Part shown: piece by piece, positions 24,228-36,150 of the stretch
Layout of the letters: every line of letters begins with the position of its first letter
Numbering within the stretch: position 1 is the stretch's first letter
The notes under the pieces: model-generated
What the model saw: only the letters and a program-made list of their open reading frames with translations
Databases searched by the model: none
What the model was told of the DNA's origin: nothing
NCBI RefSeq assembly: GCF_000327385.1
Contig: NW_008708846.1
Span: 2,189,782-2,253,781 of the forward strand
Origin: Lottia gigantea
Lineage: Eukaryota; Mollusca; Gastropoda; Lottiidae
Direction: 5' to 3'
DNA length: 64,000 bases
Position numbers and translations under genes: made by a program

Positions 24228-25242
24228 CAGTTATTCACAGGTCTTTAAACTCTATTTAGCCATATTCACTTAATCAGATCTATAAACTCTATCGAACCAT
24301 GCTCAATACTTCATATCTATAAACTCTATTGAGCCATATTCACTTATTCATATCTATAAACTCTATTGAGCCATATTAACGTATTCAGATCTCTAAACTC
24401 TTTTGAGCCATATTCACTTATTCAGATCTCTAAACTCTTTTTAACCATATTCACTTATTCAGATCTTTAAATTCTATTGTGTCTTATATTTCGATCTTTA
24501 AGCTCAACAGAACCATGTTCACTAATTCAGATTTATAAACTCTATTGAGCCATATTCACTTATTCGTATCTATAAACTCTATTGAGCCATATTCACTTAT
24601 TCAAATCTATAAATTCTACTGTGTCTTATATGGACTTTTTCAGATCTCTAAACTCTATTATGTCTTAAATGGACTTATTCCGATCTTTAAACTCTATTGT
24701 GTCTTATATGGACTTATTCCGATCTTTAAACTCCATTGAGCCATATTCACTTATTCGTATCTATAAACTCTATTGAGCCATATTCACTTATTCGTATCTA
24801 TAAACTCTATTTAGCCATATTCACTAATTCAGATCTATAATTTCTATAGGAGTCATATTCACTAATTCAGATCTATAATTTCTATAGGGGCCATATTCAC
24901 TAATTAAGAGCCGATTCACCGATTCAAAGATCTATAAACTCTATTTAACCATGTTCAATACTTCAGATCCATAAACTCGATTTAACCATGTTCAATACTT
25001 CAGATCTATAAACACTATGTAACCATGTTCAATACTTCAGATCCATAAACTCTATTTAACCATGTTCAATATTTCAGATCCATAAACTCTATTTAACCAT
25101 GTTCAATACTTCAGATCTATAAACACTATGTAACCATGTTCAATACTTCAGATCCATAAACTCTATTTAACCATGTTCAATACTTCAGATCTATAAACTC
25201 TATCTATACATGTTAATACTTCAGATCTATAAATTCTATCTA
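24228..25242. repeat. 37-bp satellite array, about 27 units
   Basis: Unit about TCTATAAACTCTATTGAGCC followed by ATATTCACTTATTCAGA. Three variants are regionally clustered: GAGCCATATTCACTTATTC, GTGTCTTATATGGACTTATT and TAACCATGTTCAATACTTC. The array resumes at 25590 after an inserted repeat. Confidence 0.85.
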
Positions 25243-25590
25243 ACCATGCAAGATTTGAACGACATGTAGAAGCGAGGAGCACATCATAGAATATAACACT
25301 TCTTTAATAAGGTTCGGCACATAACGTGTCGTCATCAGATGTTATAGCAAGAGATTGGTAGGTAGGTAGATGACAAGTTAACGTTCGCTTCCAGCGGATG
25401 CTGATATCGCAAACTAAAACAAGAGAATAAAACATAACAAAAAAAAATATATAGCAACAAGAAACAATATAGAGATTAAGAGAGAATTAACAAGTAAGGT
25501 AACAATGCGAAGTCATTGAGCAGGTACTGGTAGGAAAACGTAAGCTAATGAGTTTATTGTGAGGAAGACAATGGGAGGACCTCACCTCAC
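25243..25590. repeat. Dispersed repeat copy 2, inserted in the 37-bp satellite
   Basis: Begins AGATTTGAACGACATGTAGA and contains AACACTTCTTTAATAAGG, TGTCGTCATCAGATG and AGAGAATAAAACATAACAAA, matching 10955-11175. It interrupts the satellite, which continues on its right side, so it came in after the array formed. Confidence 0.65.
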
Positions 25591-25830
25591 CATAAACTCA
25601 TAATTTCTATAGAAGCTATATTCACTAATTCAGATCTATAATTTTATATTGGAGCCATATTCACTAATTCAGATCTATAAACTCCATCGAATCATGCTCA
25701 CTAATTAAGATTTATAAATCCATCGAAGCCATATTCAATAATTTGGATCTATAAACTCTTATCAACCCATGTTTAGTAATTCTTAGATCTATAAATACTA
25801 GGTGCTATATTCAATAATTCATATATATAT
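25590..25830. repeat. 37-bp satellite, continuation
   Basis: About six further, more diverged units (ATATTCACTAATTCAGATCT, TCTATAAACTCCATCGAATC) after the inserted element. Confidence 0.75.
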
Positions 25831-26559
25831 TCGAATTTAGAATTGTATAACCGAATTTGGAACTGCGTGCTGTCGTTTTAAAACAGGTTGTAAACGTACT
25901 GCAGGTTATAATTAGCGTGTATAAGAAGTTTGTTTAAATAATTCTGTTTCGATTGGAAAAACTCCAAAACGAATAAAGTGAAGTATAAAAACACTGGATT
26001 AGTTTGAAAACATCTGTTTAGTTTACAGATGTTAGTTTCAGATACTGTAAATTACTTAATAATTTGCATGTAATAAGATTTATCGTGGTTTGCTTATTTA
26101 TAATGTACATTTACGCCCAACTTCATCTCTTTTTAGATGAAAATGACATGTTTGCAATTGATTAAATTTCGTTTCTTACGAGGTTTTACTCCCTTTGATC
26201 TGACATTTGGGTCAAATCAATCATATTTTCAATTGTCAGTTTTAAGGCCTGAGAAACGAGTCGAAAGTCGCCTATGCTATAAACATAAATGTTTATTTCT
26301 AATTTTTAATTTGTTCCATGAATATCTGTAAACATGGACCTTTGTCCAGCGAGGCAGATTCAAATAAGCATTCTGCTTCTTTCTGTATCCCATATATGTA
26401 CATTGTAAATTTATCTGTAAATAAAGAAATACTGTTTAAAAAAAAGTTTCCACGCTGCAGAAGTATCTACATAAGTACTTCCTTGAAAAATGGTTTTGGG
26501 GTTGAGTTTTCCTGAGAACAACGATTACCTTGAAATTCAATTTATAATACTTGAATCAA

Positions 26560-26705
26560 CCTAACATTGATCTCAACGGGATTAGTCGAATTGCTAGAAC
26601 CACAGACGTCTGATTGAAAATTGGAATGGCGCAAATTTATGCTATCATTGCCCCCGATACATATACATAATTTATGAAAACCTCTTTACAATCCGACAAC
26701 TATGT
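26560..26705. mobile_element. Single arm of the foldback MITE family B
   Basis: Matches the right arm of the foldback element at 58987-59301: GAACCACAGACGTCTGATTG, CCCCCGATACATATACATAA and AAAACCTCTTTACAATCC. No inverted partner is present, so it is a half copy. Confidence 0.6.
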
Positions 26706-27574
26706 TGTCAGTATCAGAGCCTCAGTAACGTAATAGAGATCTTTATCAATGTTATTTAAGTAAAATAATTAAAAGGTATTCTAGAGATCTCTGACAACTA
26801 ATAGATTCAGTCAATAGATTATAACGTTAAGTAATTTATTATCGTAACTTATCACCTTCAAATCTAAAAAGAGGAAGAAAATATATTCAATTCGGCACTC
26901 TTAATAGGATTCTCATTGAGGCCAAAAAACACAAACTTCAAAATCTATTTCTTTAACTCAATCCAATCTTTCCGACCGTCCATTGCTAAAATAGAAATCA
27001 TGATATTTTTAGACCATTAGGATAATGGAATTGGTCTTCTAATACATGTACTTATCATTGAGTCTGGATTTCCATTAAATTTTCATGGATTCAGTCAGTG
27101 ATCTTTTTCTTTCTAGATTACAGAGCATTAGATAATAGATTTATATACTTTATTCTTTTATTTCAGGTATGTACCAATTTAAACAAATATTGTTATTAAT
27201 GTGGTTCACGTAAGTATGAAAGTATATATCGAAGATATTTCGACATTCCGTCTGCACGAAGGTTTACATTGGGTAACAGTTCAGTTCCAAACTGTGGCCT
27301 CAGATGTATCATTTATATCCTTCATGTGTCTCAATCATATGACAGCGTGAACTTGATTTTGGTACTTTGTTGACAAAGTTTCTCGTGACCCTGAGCAAAA
27401 ACCTTGCTTTAATAATGCATTTGGATGAAGTTGGTATTGAAAAGAGACAATTTTTTTCCCTGGAAACTTCAAGCAAATGCGAATACAAACTGAGGTAGCA
27501 GGCAATATCCAGAGGCATTATGTCGCGTGACTGGACGTAGTGCGTCACAAATTAATGATCAACAACTCTATTTG

Positions 27575-28030
27575 ATATATGGGCAAGGGCAATAACTCAA
27601 ATTCCTTTCATCGAAAAATGGTCAAATCGATCAAACAAGATCTCATTGTAATATAAGATGATCACAAAAACCAGATGAAAACTTTAGTCTTTATAGTGTT
27701 CACAAACAAATTTCTGACGCGCTTATACTTAGTCAAGGGCAATAACTAAAAAACCATAATCGTCAAGTTTGAACTTGACCTAGATCTCATCATTTTAATG
27801 ATCACATCAAATTTCATTTAAATCAGATGAAAAATGTAGTTTCTAGTCAAGGGCAATAACTCAAAAATCGTTCATCGAAAAATCGTCAAACTCAAACTGT
27901 CCAAGAGCTCATCAATACAAATGATCACACCAAATTTCATTAAAATAAGATAAAAACTGCGATAACTCAAAAACCGTTCATCGAAAATCGTCAAATTCGA
28001 ACTTAACCATGATCTCATCAATTATAAATG
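27575..28030. repeat. ~120-bp degenerate tandem repeat, four units
   Basis: CAAGGGCAATAACTCAAAA, CGTTCATCGAAAAATCGTCA, AGATCTCATCA and CACACCAAATTTCATT recur around 27585, 27725, 27845 and 27960. Several mismatches and length differences show that it is old. Confidence 0.65.
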
Positions 28031-28674
28031 ACTACTGAAAACTATCTTTTATCCAGCATGATTCACCGCAAAGGACAGAAACGGCATTTTTTTAATTTTG
28101 AAAAATATAAAACATTATTTTACTACTATAATTAATGGTAAATTTATTATTTAAGATATGAATGCGCCACGGAAAGAAACTTCTTCAGTGAACTTTGGCT
28201 ACCTAATATCAATTGTCTTGCACGAGTGCATTTTGTGTTATCAAATGAGATTTGTGATCAATAAAACGCTGATATTCACATCTTTTGTGATCGAAGTTGG
28301 GATAAACCTATTCCACAGACAAGTGAACCAGCTATATTTTATCTGCTTTTCGCCAAGAGTTTGTTTTCAACTGTAATAGTTGCTTTGTAGACATATTAAT
28401 TACCATACAGACAAGGAAGTGTTTTATTATTATATATTATCATTTCTATGATTTATATGTTGTAAATATCTCCTTTCAATTATCGTGCACCTATCAAACC
28501 AGATATTTATAGTGCAATACAATTATGAAATTATTCCGTATTAAAGGGAATGTGTAGCATAATTTTATCGTTATCTAAGTTATATGTATCTTTCAAGTGA
28601 CTTTCCGCCTTACGAACGTTGGATATCCGAAAACAATAGTCCCTAACCAGGGTTATAATATTGTTTTTTTTTTT

Positions 28675-28910
28675 ATACACGAAATGTTCAGCGTATATGG
28701 CCGTCACCAATGACCTTCTTTCGTCCGTTAACAATTGAGTTCCTGAGGGATTTGAAATCGATTGTTATCACCCATGCATTTACCATATCGAAGATCAAAA
28801 AATTCGAAAAATATTGATTTGGTGTTGTTGCCCATGTTTTTAGCTCGTAAACACTCTACAAGGCACGATTCTTGACTGATTTAGATAAAATTTGATGAAA
28901 TTGTCATCTA
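28675..28910. mobile_element. Fragment of the ATACGCC satellite element
   Basis: Carries the GCGTATATGGCCGTCACC left region, also seen at about 8791, then AGCTCGTAAACACTCTACAA and GGCACGATTCTTGACTGATT. The rest is lost. Confidence 0.5.
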
Positions 28911-29016
28911 AGAATAAGCCAGTTTCGAAAACAAAAACTATGGTTTATAGTTGTTGTTTGCTAAATTTTTCTAAATCAAACCAAGCTGCTATTGTGCTTA
29001 TGTTACTATGCCTACT

Positions 29017-29361
29017 AAACAGGGACAGGTACGCCATTTTCGGAGGTTGATGTGGGTCTTGAATATACGTAAATTGTCTTCAGGTGTACAGGGAATGTAC
29101 AAAAATCGCAAAAAATTCCTTCAAAAATAGCTTAAACTAGGAATTACTCTTTCTATTGCAATATATGTCTGTGTCGGAAGAAATGACGAGTCGTATTTTA
29201 ATAATCAAACGCGGATAATTTGGACATTCATACATTTATTTGAAGTCTAAAATTTCGACGGTTAGCTGTGAACAATATTATTGATAAGCTTAGATAAAAA
29301 AAAACCTTTCTGACACTGATGTATAATTCGTCAAACAAATGGCTAAACTGTCCCTTTAATA
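29017..29361 (+). mobile_element. MITE family A copy
   Basis: Starts AGGGACAGGTACGCCATTTT and ends ACTGTCCCTTTAA. It has the same body as 19349-19680 (AAACTAGGAATT, GGTTAGCTGTGAACAATATT). Confidence 0.7.
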
Positions 29362-30022
29362 TTTGTTTTGAGTTGATGAATATAATTATCTCTCTGTCAA
29401 AGAATACATGTGTAGTTGATGGAAGTCGTCTGTGTTGAATATATATGTATAAATATGATGACAAAAGCTATCAATTCAGACATGGAACCAATATTTGAAT
29501 TTTCTCGCAGCAATATATCTTCTTTAGGAAATTCTCCGTTGGCAGATGTCACCTAATAGTATGTATAAATCTTTTTCTTTATGGAATTCCCTACTGTACG
29601 TTATAAAACTAACAACCTTTTTTGATATTTATTGCTCAATTACTACTATAAAGTTATCTATCTTTCTGAGTGGATACTTCTGAGTTTCAAAGAAATTATA
29701 TGATATATTATTCATACATTAGATAAGACCATTTTATTTATAACTTCTCCTTAAGTCTGTAAAATGGCAATGGCTAATTGACATTGCATATTTTAATATA
29801 TTATCATAGTACAAAAACAGCTCAAACTGAATGTAACGGTGAAAAATAAAAAAGAAAATACGAGCATATGAATTTCATTAAACAAAACTTGCTCTTTCTT
29901 TTGGCATTAATGGTAAAACTAAGAAAAGATTCTACAATTTTAACAAAAATTGATACATCTGTTTATTAAAGAAGACAGAATTTTCACACACCTTTTATTA
30001 TTTTGCAGATTATATACTTCCC

Positions 30023-30301
30023 CTTTAAAGGACATGTTCGCCAATTTTCGGGGGTTGATCTAGGTCTTAAAAAATAGTCTTCAGAAGTACCCAAACTGCA
30101 CGAAATACTACATAATCCCGTCTAATATACCTCAAACTAGAAATCTGAAAAGACAAGTCGTAATTTTAATTTAAAAATCGCAGATAATTCTGGACACGCA
30201 AGGACTTGAAGGCCCAAATTTCGACTACGAGTTGTAATGCTATCCTGATCCCGTTTCTGAGACTAAGGTACAATTATTGGTTAAACCTGTCTCTTTTAAG
30301 G
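30023..30301 (+). mobile_element. MITE family A copy (shortened)
   Basis: TTTAAAGGACATGTTCGCCA at the left end, CCTGTCTCTTTTAA at the right. The middle keeps CTGGACACGCAAGGACTTGA and GTTTCTGAGACTAAGGTACA and lacks part of the family body. Confidence 0.65.
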
Positions 30302-30839
30302 ATCACTACACATCATGACTGTTACCATTTCAACATTACTGGAAGATTTTCAAATGAAAGAAGCACTTGTTTCCAATGTAATCCAATTAAAATCAGACGC
30401 CGATTTGCCTACAACTGAATAGTAAGTTTCTGTCAGAAATGAAGAAGTTTTTAGGAAGATCTTTGCGAATATTATTTTCTGACAGTTTTTGACGAAACTT
30501 GCTGATATTAATAATCGGCAGGGAATGAGCCATATCAAAAATTAAAAGAAGATGAAAAACCACTCTTTTTATCTGAGCACAGGTGAAGAGTACAAAGCTG
30601 AACAATGCATGTTTTATTAAGACTTTTTGACATATCTTTGCCCACATCATAATATGGAGGTATATAGTCGACACTATTTACCTCACGTTTGACGGATGGC
30701 ATTTCCTGGTAAACGAGCGCATAACTCTTGTGCTCTAGTATATTGATAATGCTATTGCTCTTTTAGTTTCCAACTAATCGTTAAAACTTTACTGAAAGTT
30801 TCTCGTTTTACCTACCTACTCCATTCGACAGTGGGCGTC

Positions 30840-31030
30840 TTTGGACGAGATCCATTATATCTTTGAAACGCCCGAAAACACTCTAAAAGACACAATAGTC
30901 TTGAGAGATTGTGACAAAACTTGATGCAATTGTTTCTCATCCAAAGATAAACATTATATAAAATCAAAATTTTATATCAGGAAATATTGCCTGTGTTCTT
31001 AAACACACGTTTGACTATTTCAAGATCGGG
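30840..31030. mobile_element. Fragment of the ATACGCC satellite element
   Basis: CACTCTAAAAGACACAATAG and TCTTGAGAGATTGTGACAAA, then ATTGCCTGTGTTCTTAAACA, match the internal unit at roughly 70-75% by eye. Confidence 0.4.
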
Positions 31031-31685
31031 CGGAGACATGATCCCCATAGATATATCTTAGACAGCTCTAATTGCTGCCTTCTCGAAGATGGTAGTTGTA
31101 TCTGGAAGTTACTTGGTAAGAACAACCTGCAGCGTCTCCTCATACAGACTAATGCTTACCAGGAGAAGGGTATAGATGGAGCTTGGAGATTGGCATAGCA
31201 GTTGCAATGCCACCTTGATTGTGAAGACTGTCACCCACCAGCTTCTAAAGTAAAAGATTTTAATATAAAAAGTAGGAGATGATGCGCCTTTATTAAAGTA
31301 ATAATAGTTTACATATATTTACTACAGTCAGGTAATTACCCGACTTATTGATTAAGTGATAATGATTTATTAATAAATATAATTATCGATAAAATCACTA
31401 TTATTAATATTGAGTGAATACAGTAAGATTATGTAGGTGGCCAATGTCAGGTCTCAGACGGGATTTAAGAACACCTTGACCTCCGAATTCAATGAAACGC
31501 CGGGGTTTAGACTCGATCACGGACATTTTTCAACCCATTAGAGAAATCGGCTTGGCATGGAAAAGGCCTCCAGTAGTTTGTTAGGACAATAAAATGGGGT
31601 TTTACACGTAAACTTAACAACCCTCAACAATTCTAACAAAATAGTTGGAAATCTGAACTGAAATCTTACGTCTGTCTGTTCACAT

Positions 31686-31999
31686 TAAAGGGAAAGGTTC
31701 GTCAGATTGTTGACTAATCGTACCTTAGTCTTAGAAACATTATTTCTTTTTAGCTAAACCAATCAGTAATAGTGTTCACAGTTCACCGTCGAAATTTGAG
31801 CCTTCAAATCCATGTGTGTCCAGACTTACCCGCATTCTATATAAAGAAAAGATATATATATATAAATAGAAAGTGAAATTCCTAGTTTGAGGTATTTTTG
31901 AAGAAATTATATGAATTTCGTACATTTCTGGTAGTTCTGAAGACTATATTAATATGTTCAAATCAAGCCCCGAAAATGGAAAATCTGTCGCTTTAACTT
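31686..31999 (-). mobile_element. MITE family A copy, reverse orientation
   Basis: Starts TTAAAGGGAAAGGTTCGTCA and ends ATCTGTCGCTTTAA. It contains the reverse complement of the family body, including CCTAGTTTGAGGTATTTTTG. Confidence 0.7.
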
Positions 32000-32505
32000 T
32001 GGCTATTACAATTCGACAGAATTTTTCAACATCGGAGTTCGATTGTCCAAAATTTTGAAATTTCGAGCTCTGTGTATAAACAAACTTTGCTTGACATTAA
32101 AATAAAGCCCTAATAGATGTTTATGTGTACATAGCTCTCATGTAGTGTAATCCTAGTCAAATGGATGACGCTACTAACGTAATACTTGAATAATCGGAAG
32201 TCTCGATGACCTATGATAAAATTATGTATTTACTAATGGCCAGTAATTCTGTTTAATCACAGGGCTTAGGTCAACATGAAATTGGCATCACGTTTTATTG
32301 AAATATGTCCTGACTATAAATTGTCTAGTCCTGGGGACTGAATAAATATCGAAATAAATGTTTTCTGTGGTAATTTGATTCGGTTTGTCTTCTATTGTAC
32401 TTTTTATAGTTTCTATGAATTTGTGTCATTTAAAGGCAGAGATACCCCCTTAATGTTTTCGTTATAAAATTATAATATGAACCTGTACAGTTACCTTCGG
32501 TAAAT

Positions 32506-32815
32506 AACGAGCTTGTTCTCGGTATCAGATGAGCTTGATCACTAAACAGAAAAATATTACGAGATTATTGAGTTAACAGGGATATTTGATGAGCTTGATG
32601 TGTTCACAGATAAATTATGAGCTTGTTGAATTAACAGAGGTATGTTATGAGCTTATTGAGTTAACAGGGAAATTTTATGAGCTTGACTTAACAGAGACAT
32701 GTTACGAATTGCTTGAGTAAAAAGACGCTTATTATGAGCTTGTTGAGTTAAAAGATGCTTATTATGAGCTTGTTTAGTTAACATGGGCATATTATGACTT
32801 TGTTGAGTTAACAAG
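32506..32815. repeat. ~33-bp minisatellite, 9-10 units
   Basis: Unit about ATTATGAGCTTGTTGAGTTA followed by ACAGGGATA, diverged in the first three units and cleaner to the right. It is followed closely by a MITE family A copy. Confidence 0.7.
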
Positions 32816-32844
32816 CTTTTTCATGTTTTATGGTCGTGTTCTTT

Positions 32845-33078
32845 CATCTGTACATTATATGCCATTTTATACCAATCATACTTTAGTCTCAGAAATGGAT
32901 TTTTTTTTAGCTAAACTAACCAGTAAAAGTGGTCACAGCTCACCATCAAAATTTGAGCCTTCAAATCCATGTGTGTCCAGAATTATCCGCAATTGCGATT
33001 TTCGTACATTTATAGTACTTGTGAAGATCATATACATATATTCAAGACTCAAATCAACCCCCAATATGTCCCTTTAAC
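32845..33078 (-). mobile_element. MITE family A copy, reverse orientation, truncated
   Basis: Shares CAATCATACTTTAGTCTCAG and TCCATGTGTGTCCAGAATTA in reverse orientation and ends CAATATGTCCCTTTAA. It lacks about 80 bp of the middle relative to 31686-31999. Confidence 0.65.
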
Positions 33079-33922
33079 GGTTGGTTATATTATGTGCACG
33101 TTGTTTGTTTTACAATGGTATATTTGTATGGAATTCCGTGAGGTTAAAGTATTGCTCTTAACCCGGTGTAACGTATGTTAGGAAGAGGTCTAGACATGGT
33201 TTATTCGTAAAATCTACCAAGATGGAAATTCAATGTAACCGGTAAACGGAAATATCCCGTTAATTTCAGACATTTAATAAAGTTTAATTCCGAAATTATT
33301 TATCCATTCCGACTAGATGGTATATAAATCCTTTCAAAGGTTTCTCAATCACGCAATGTCACTTGTACATATTAGACAGTGTCGGTTATTCCAATTTAGA
33401 GGTTATAGCAAATGTTGCTCTATTTTTATATGGTCGTGTGTTTGGTTTGATATGAGATTTTGATCTTTTATTTGTTTGTCACGTAACTGTGTAATATAAT
33501 TTACTATAGCAATGTATGGTACATAACGTAAGAACTATATTGTACCTCACGAGTGCCACAGATCATCACGCTCGAAAAAAGCCTGGAGGTTTATTACTAT
33601 ATTCTTTAAGGAAAGCTCAATTGTATACTAAAATGCTATTTTTTTATATCCAATTTTTCGAGGAAGTTGGAAAAAAATCAGCTTTCAGGATGTTCTATAT
33701 TTACATATATACAGTCAAATCCACGATGGCAAGAAAAATTGGATTCCTTTTTGTGACTATCCTGATAAGATTGCGTGCTGTTATTTGCATTAATTAGCCA
33801 GCACCAGCAATCAGATGCATAAAAAGGACATTAAACCAAATTACATCTAGGAATAAACCTTGCGAAGCTATTTTCGAAATTTGATTTATACAAGAATTGA
33901 TAAAGGAGATTAACTTAACTCG

Positions 33923-34020
33923 AGTACAGTGAAATCCCTCTAAACCGGTATCCTAACGGACCTATGGAAAATGGTTTTACAAAGGGTGCAGTTTACTCTG
34001 TATTACTGATTGTAAACATT
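33923..34020. mobile_element. Mariner/pogo-like terminus remnant
   Basis: TACAGTGAAATCCCTCTAAA followed by CCGGTATCC is typical of TA-flanked mariner/pogo-type ends (family knowledge). A matching opposite end was not found. Confidence 0.35.
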
Positions 34021-34197
34021 TGGTACGTTTCTTAAACTTGAGAAAAATACAAACAGAGTGGTGCAAGTGGAGGGTGCCACTTTATGGCATCTTTTGATCG
34101 TCTGATCCACGGCTTCAATTTAAGGAGTATCGCATATTGACTATAATCTGCGAATCAAATCAAATTGTTCCTGTCGATTATTGGAATTATTCTATGG

Positions 34198-34290
34198 CAG
34201 TGGTTCCCAACCTTTTTCAGCCTCCACACCCCTGGAGTAATCATTTGAACCCCTCACACCCCCAAAACAATTGACATTCAAAACATTGTA
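34198..34290 (+). mobile_element. hAT-like element terminus
   Basis: CAGTGGTTCCCAACCTTTTT is the classic end of hAT-superfamily elements. The following CACACCCCTGGAGTAATCAT gives a short fragment. No second terminus is evident before the TM6 exon about 320 bp downstream. Confidence 0.5.
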
Positions 34291-34608
34291 AATTTTATAA
34301 TTTTTATTCAAACTGATCACATTTAATCATGGATATATAAGGATATATAATCATGCTACACACTCTAATTGACTGCATACAATACATGTGCTGTCATAAA
34401 ACATTGAGACCCAAGTCAATTATCCTGGAAGAATCTTCAATTTTTCCATGAAAATCCTCAAAAGACGCCGAAGCCGACCTGTCAGCTGATGGACCTGTAG
34501 TGGGAGGTCCGTTAACTAGGACTAATTTCCTACATTGAATGTTCTTTACCAATTTTTTACTGCTCCATTGATTGTACAGAAATAAAATGATTGACTTTAT
34601 GATTTCAG

Positions 34609-34830
34609 GTCGTTAAAATGTTAATCATAATCATTTTGATGTTTGGTTTATGCTGGTTGCCTCTACATACATTCTTCCTCGTCATAGATTTTAATCCCGA
34701 GTTGCTCAATTACAAGACCACAGCTCAAGAAGAAATGTTTACTGCTATTTATTATTGTGTTCATTGGTTAGCCATGTCCAATAGTTTTGCTAATCCAATT
34801 ATTTATGGCTTTTTAAATGAAAGTTTTCGG
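34609..34830 (+). CDS. Neuropeptide GPCR, exon with TM6-TM7
   Basis: Second visible coding exon of the same receptor. It opens after TTTCAG in phase 0 with VVKML, continuing the SKRK that ends the first exon. TM6 carries CWLPLH, where the CWxP toggle motif is intact. ECL3 has DFNPELL. TM7 carries HWLAMSNSF and NPIIY (nt 34792-34806), the family's NPxxY motif. It ends FLNESFR with CGG|GTAAGT, again phase 0. The 74 codons fit TM6-ECL3-TM7 exactly. CWLPLH plus HWLAMS is the signature of the tachykinin/NPY/luqin/GPR83 branch of peptide receptors (family knowledge); which branch is not decidable by eye. Confidence 0.94.
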
Positions 34831-35431
34831 GTAAGTATTCATATTCAATTTTGACAGCGTCACCGATTGTTTTTATAGAAAAAGGTTCATATCAGTCGGG
34901 AAGTTACTTTCATTTAAAAAGAACAACAAGGGATCCAGCATCTCTGACGTAAGAGACCAAAATAAGACAAACTGCATGCAACATGAAATTTTCAGAATGT
35001 TTAAAATGTTCAAAAATATTTTTTCATAGAAAGTAATGAAAGGAACAATAGAGACAAAAAATTTAGAAATAATACATACAATGCAAAAGAAAATATCCAT
35101 GTTAAGTTCCAAAATTATGAGACGTATGTAAGGTCTCGTCGTGATTACAAATATATATGGCAAATACAAACATTATTGACTATTACTATAAGGTACGAGG
35201 ACTGGCTTCGTTTTGGGAAGCAAGTGGTAGTTTGGAATATCCAAGCGGGTTGTATATTCATAGGCATATATTTTATTGTCACGGGACGTTATCCAATTAA
35301 GAGTTATCACACTTAGGCTTAATACTTTTCAACCAACCCTCGTACATGCACAGTTGACAAATCCAAACGTAAAGTTGCTTCAGCAGCTATTAATATTTTT
35401 TTAAATATTGCTCATTCATTTATCTTTTCAG

Positions 35432-35782
35432 GCTGATTTGGCATCAATATGTTATCTCTGGTTCCCATGCTGTAAATGCCTAAAACGAATAGCGACAAGA
35501 AGATATAGTGTGAGCACCAACGACACACGGGTACAAAGACAAAATGCTGTGCGCAAAAATCAAACTGTCAATGTAACAAAACAATCGTTACGAAACGGAC
35601 ACAAAGTGTATTTTGAACTTCGACGATCAATATCAAAAGAGGACGAAACGTCGCGACGAGCATCGACGAATACCAATACCAATAATACCAATCATGTCAA
35701 TAACAATAACAATAGATTAGGTATTGATGAACGAACAGAGCTGAATGTCAGTAGTGGTGAACTCAGCAGTGATGATTGTTGA
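35432..35782 (+). CDS. Neuropeptide GPCR, C-terminal tail exon
   Basis: Last coding exon (116 aa plus stop). It starts after TTTTCAG in phase 0 with ADLAS, so the spliced helix 8 reads FLNESFR-ADL, then hydrophobic and cysteine-rich CCKC, a likely palmitoylation site. The intracellular tail is basic and Ser/Thr-rich (RRSIS, TSRRAS: possible kinase sites). It contains an Asn-rich low-complexity stretch of AAT/AAC codons at about 35668-35716 and ends in acidic DDC. The three visible exons give about 424 aa, normal for a peptide GPCR lacking only its extreme N-terminus. The intron before it (34831-35431) is 601 bp. Confidence 0.88.
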   Translation, partial: ADLASICYLWFPCCKCLKRIATRRYSVSTNDTRVQRQNAVRKNQTVNVTKQSLRNGHKVYFELRRSISKEDETSRRASTNTNTNNTNHVNNNNNRLGIDERTELNVSSGELSSDDC

Positions 35783-36144
35783 TTAGGGAGTCTGAATCGT
35801 TGCGTATATATTGGTGCACTTAATGATAAATGTAGCTGTTGAGAATTCGGGCCTTGCTGTTGTGTTCAACAGATTTTGAGTTCGCATACAAGTACATCGT
35901 TCATTTTATGATTGACAAAATATGTCGTTATCATCCAGTGATTTGAGCAATAATGTGATCAGTTTAACGCCCAGTTGTGACATACGTGTTGTAACTTATA
36001 AACTATAATATGATTCGTGATGAGAGTTCGTGATGTATGGTGTGCATTTAACAGTGTGACGTCATGTTGTTTGTCGCGGAATACATGTCTGTATGTGATA
36101 TCACTTATACCCAGTATTAGAATTGTCCCAATTTGAACTTTCTC

Positions 36145-36150
36145 AATAAA
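36145..36150 (+). terminator. Poly(A) signal AATAAA of the GPCR gene
   Basis: A canonical AATAAA lies about 360 bases downstream of the receptor stop codon, a plausible 3'-UTR length. It is the first clear signal after the last exon. Confidence 0.6.

Larger units (their letters stand above)
741..34608 (+). other. 33.9 kb phase-0 intron of the GPCR gene
   Basis: Bounded by GTAGGG and TTTCAG. I find no ORF inside with convincing homology. It holds the satellites, MITEs, SINE copies and duplications listed separately. The stretches 741-6589, 11180-14330, 14670-16130, 16410-18770, 19690-20220 and 25840-26550 show no gene and no repeat I can recognise; they are AT-rich with scattered homopolymers. 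Confidence 0.85.
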
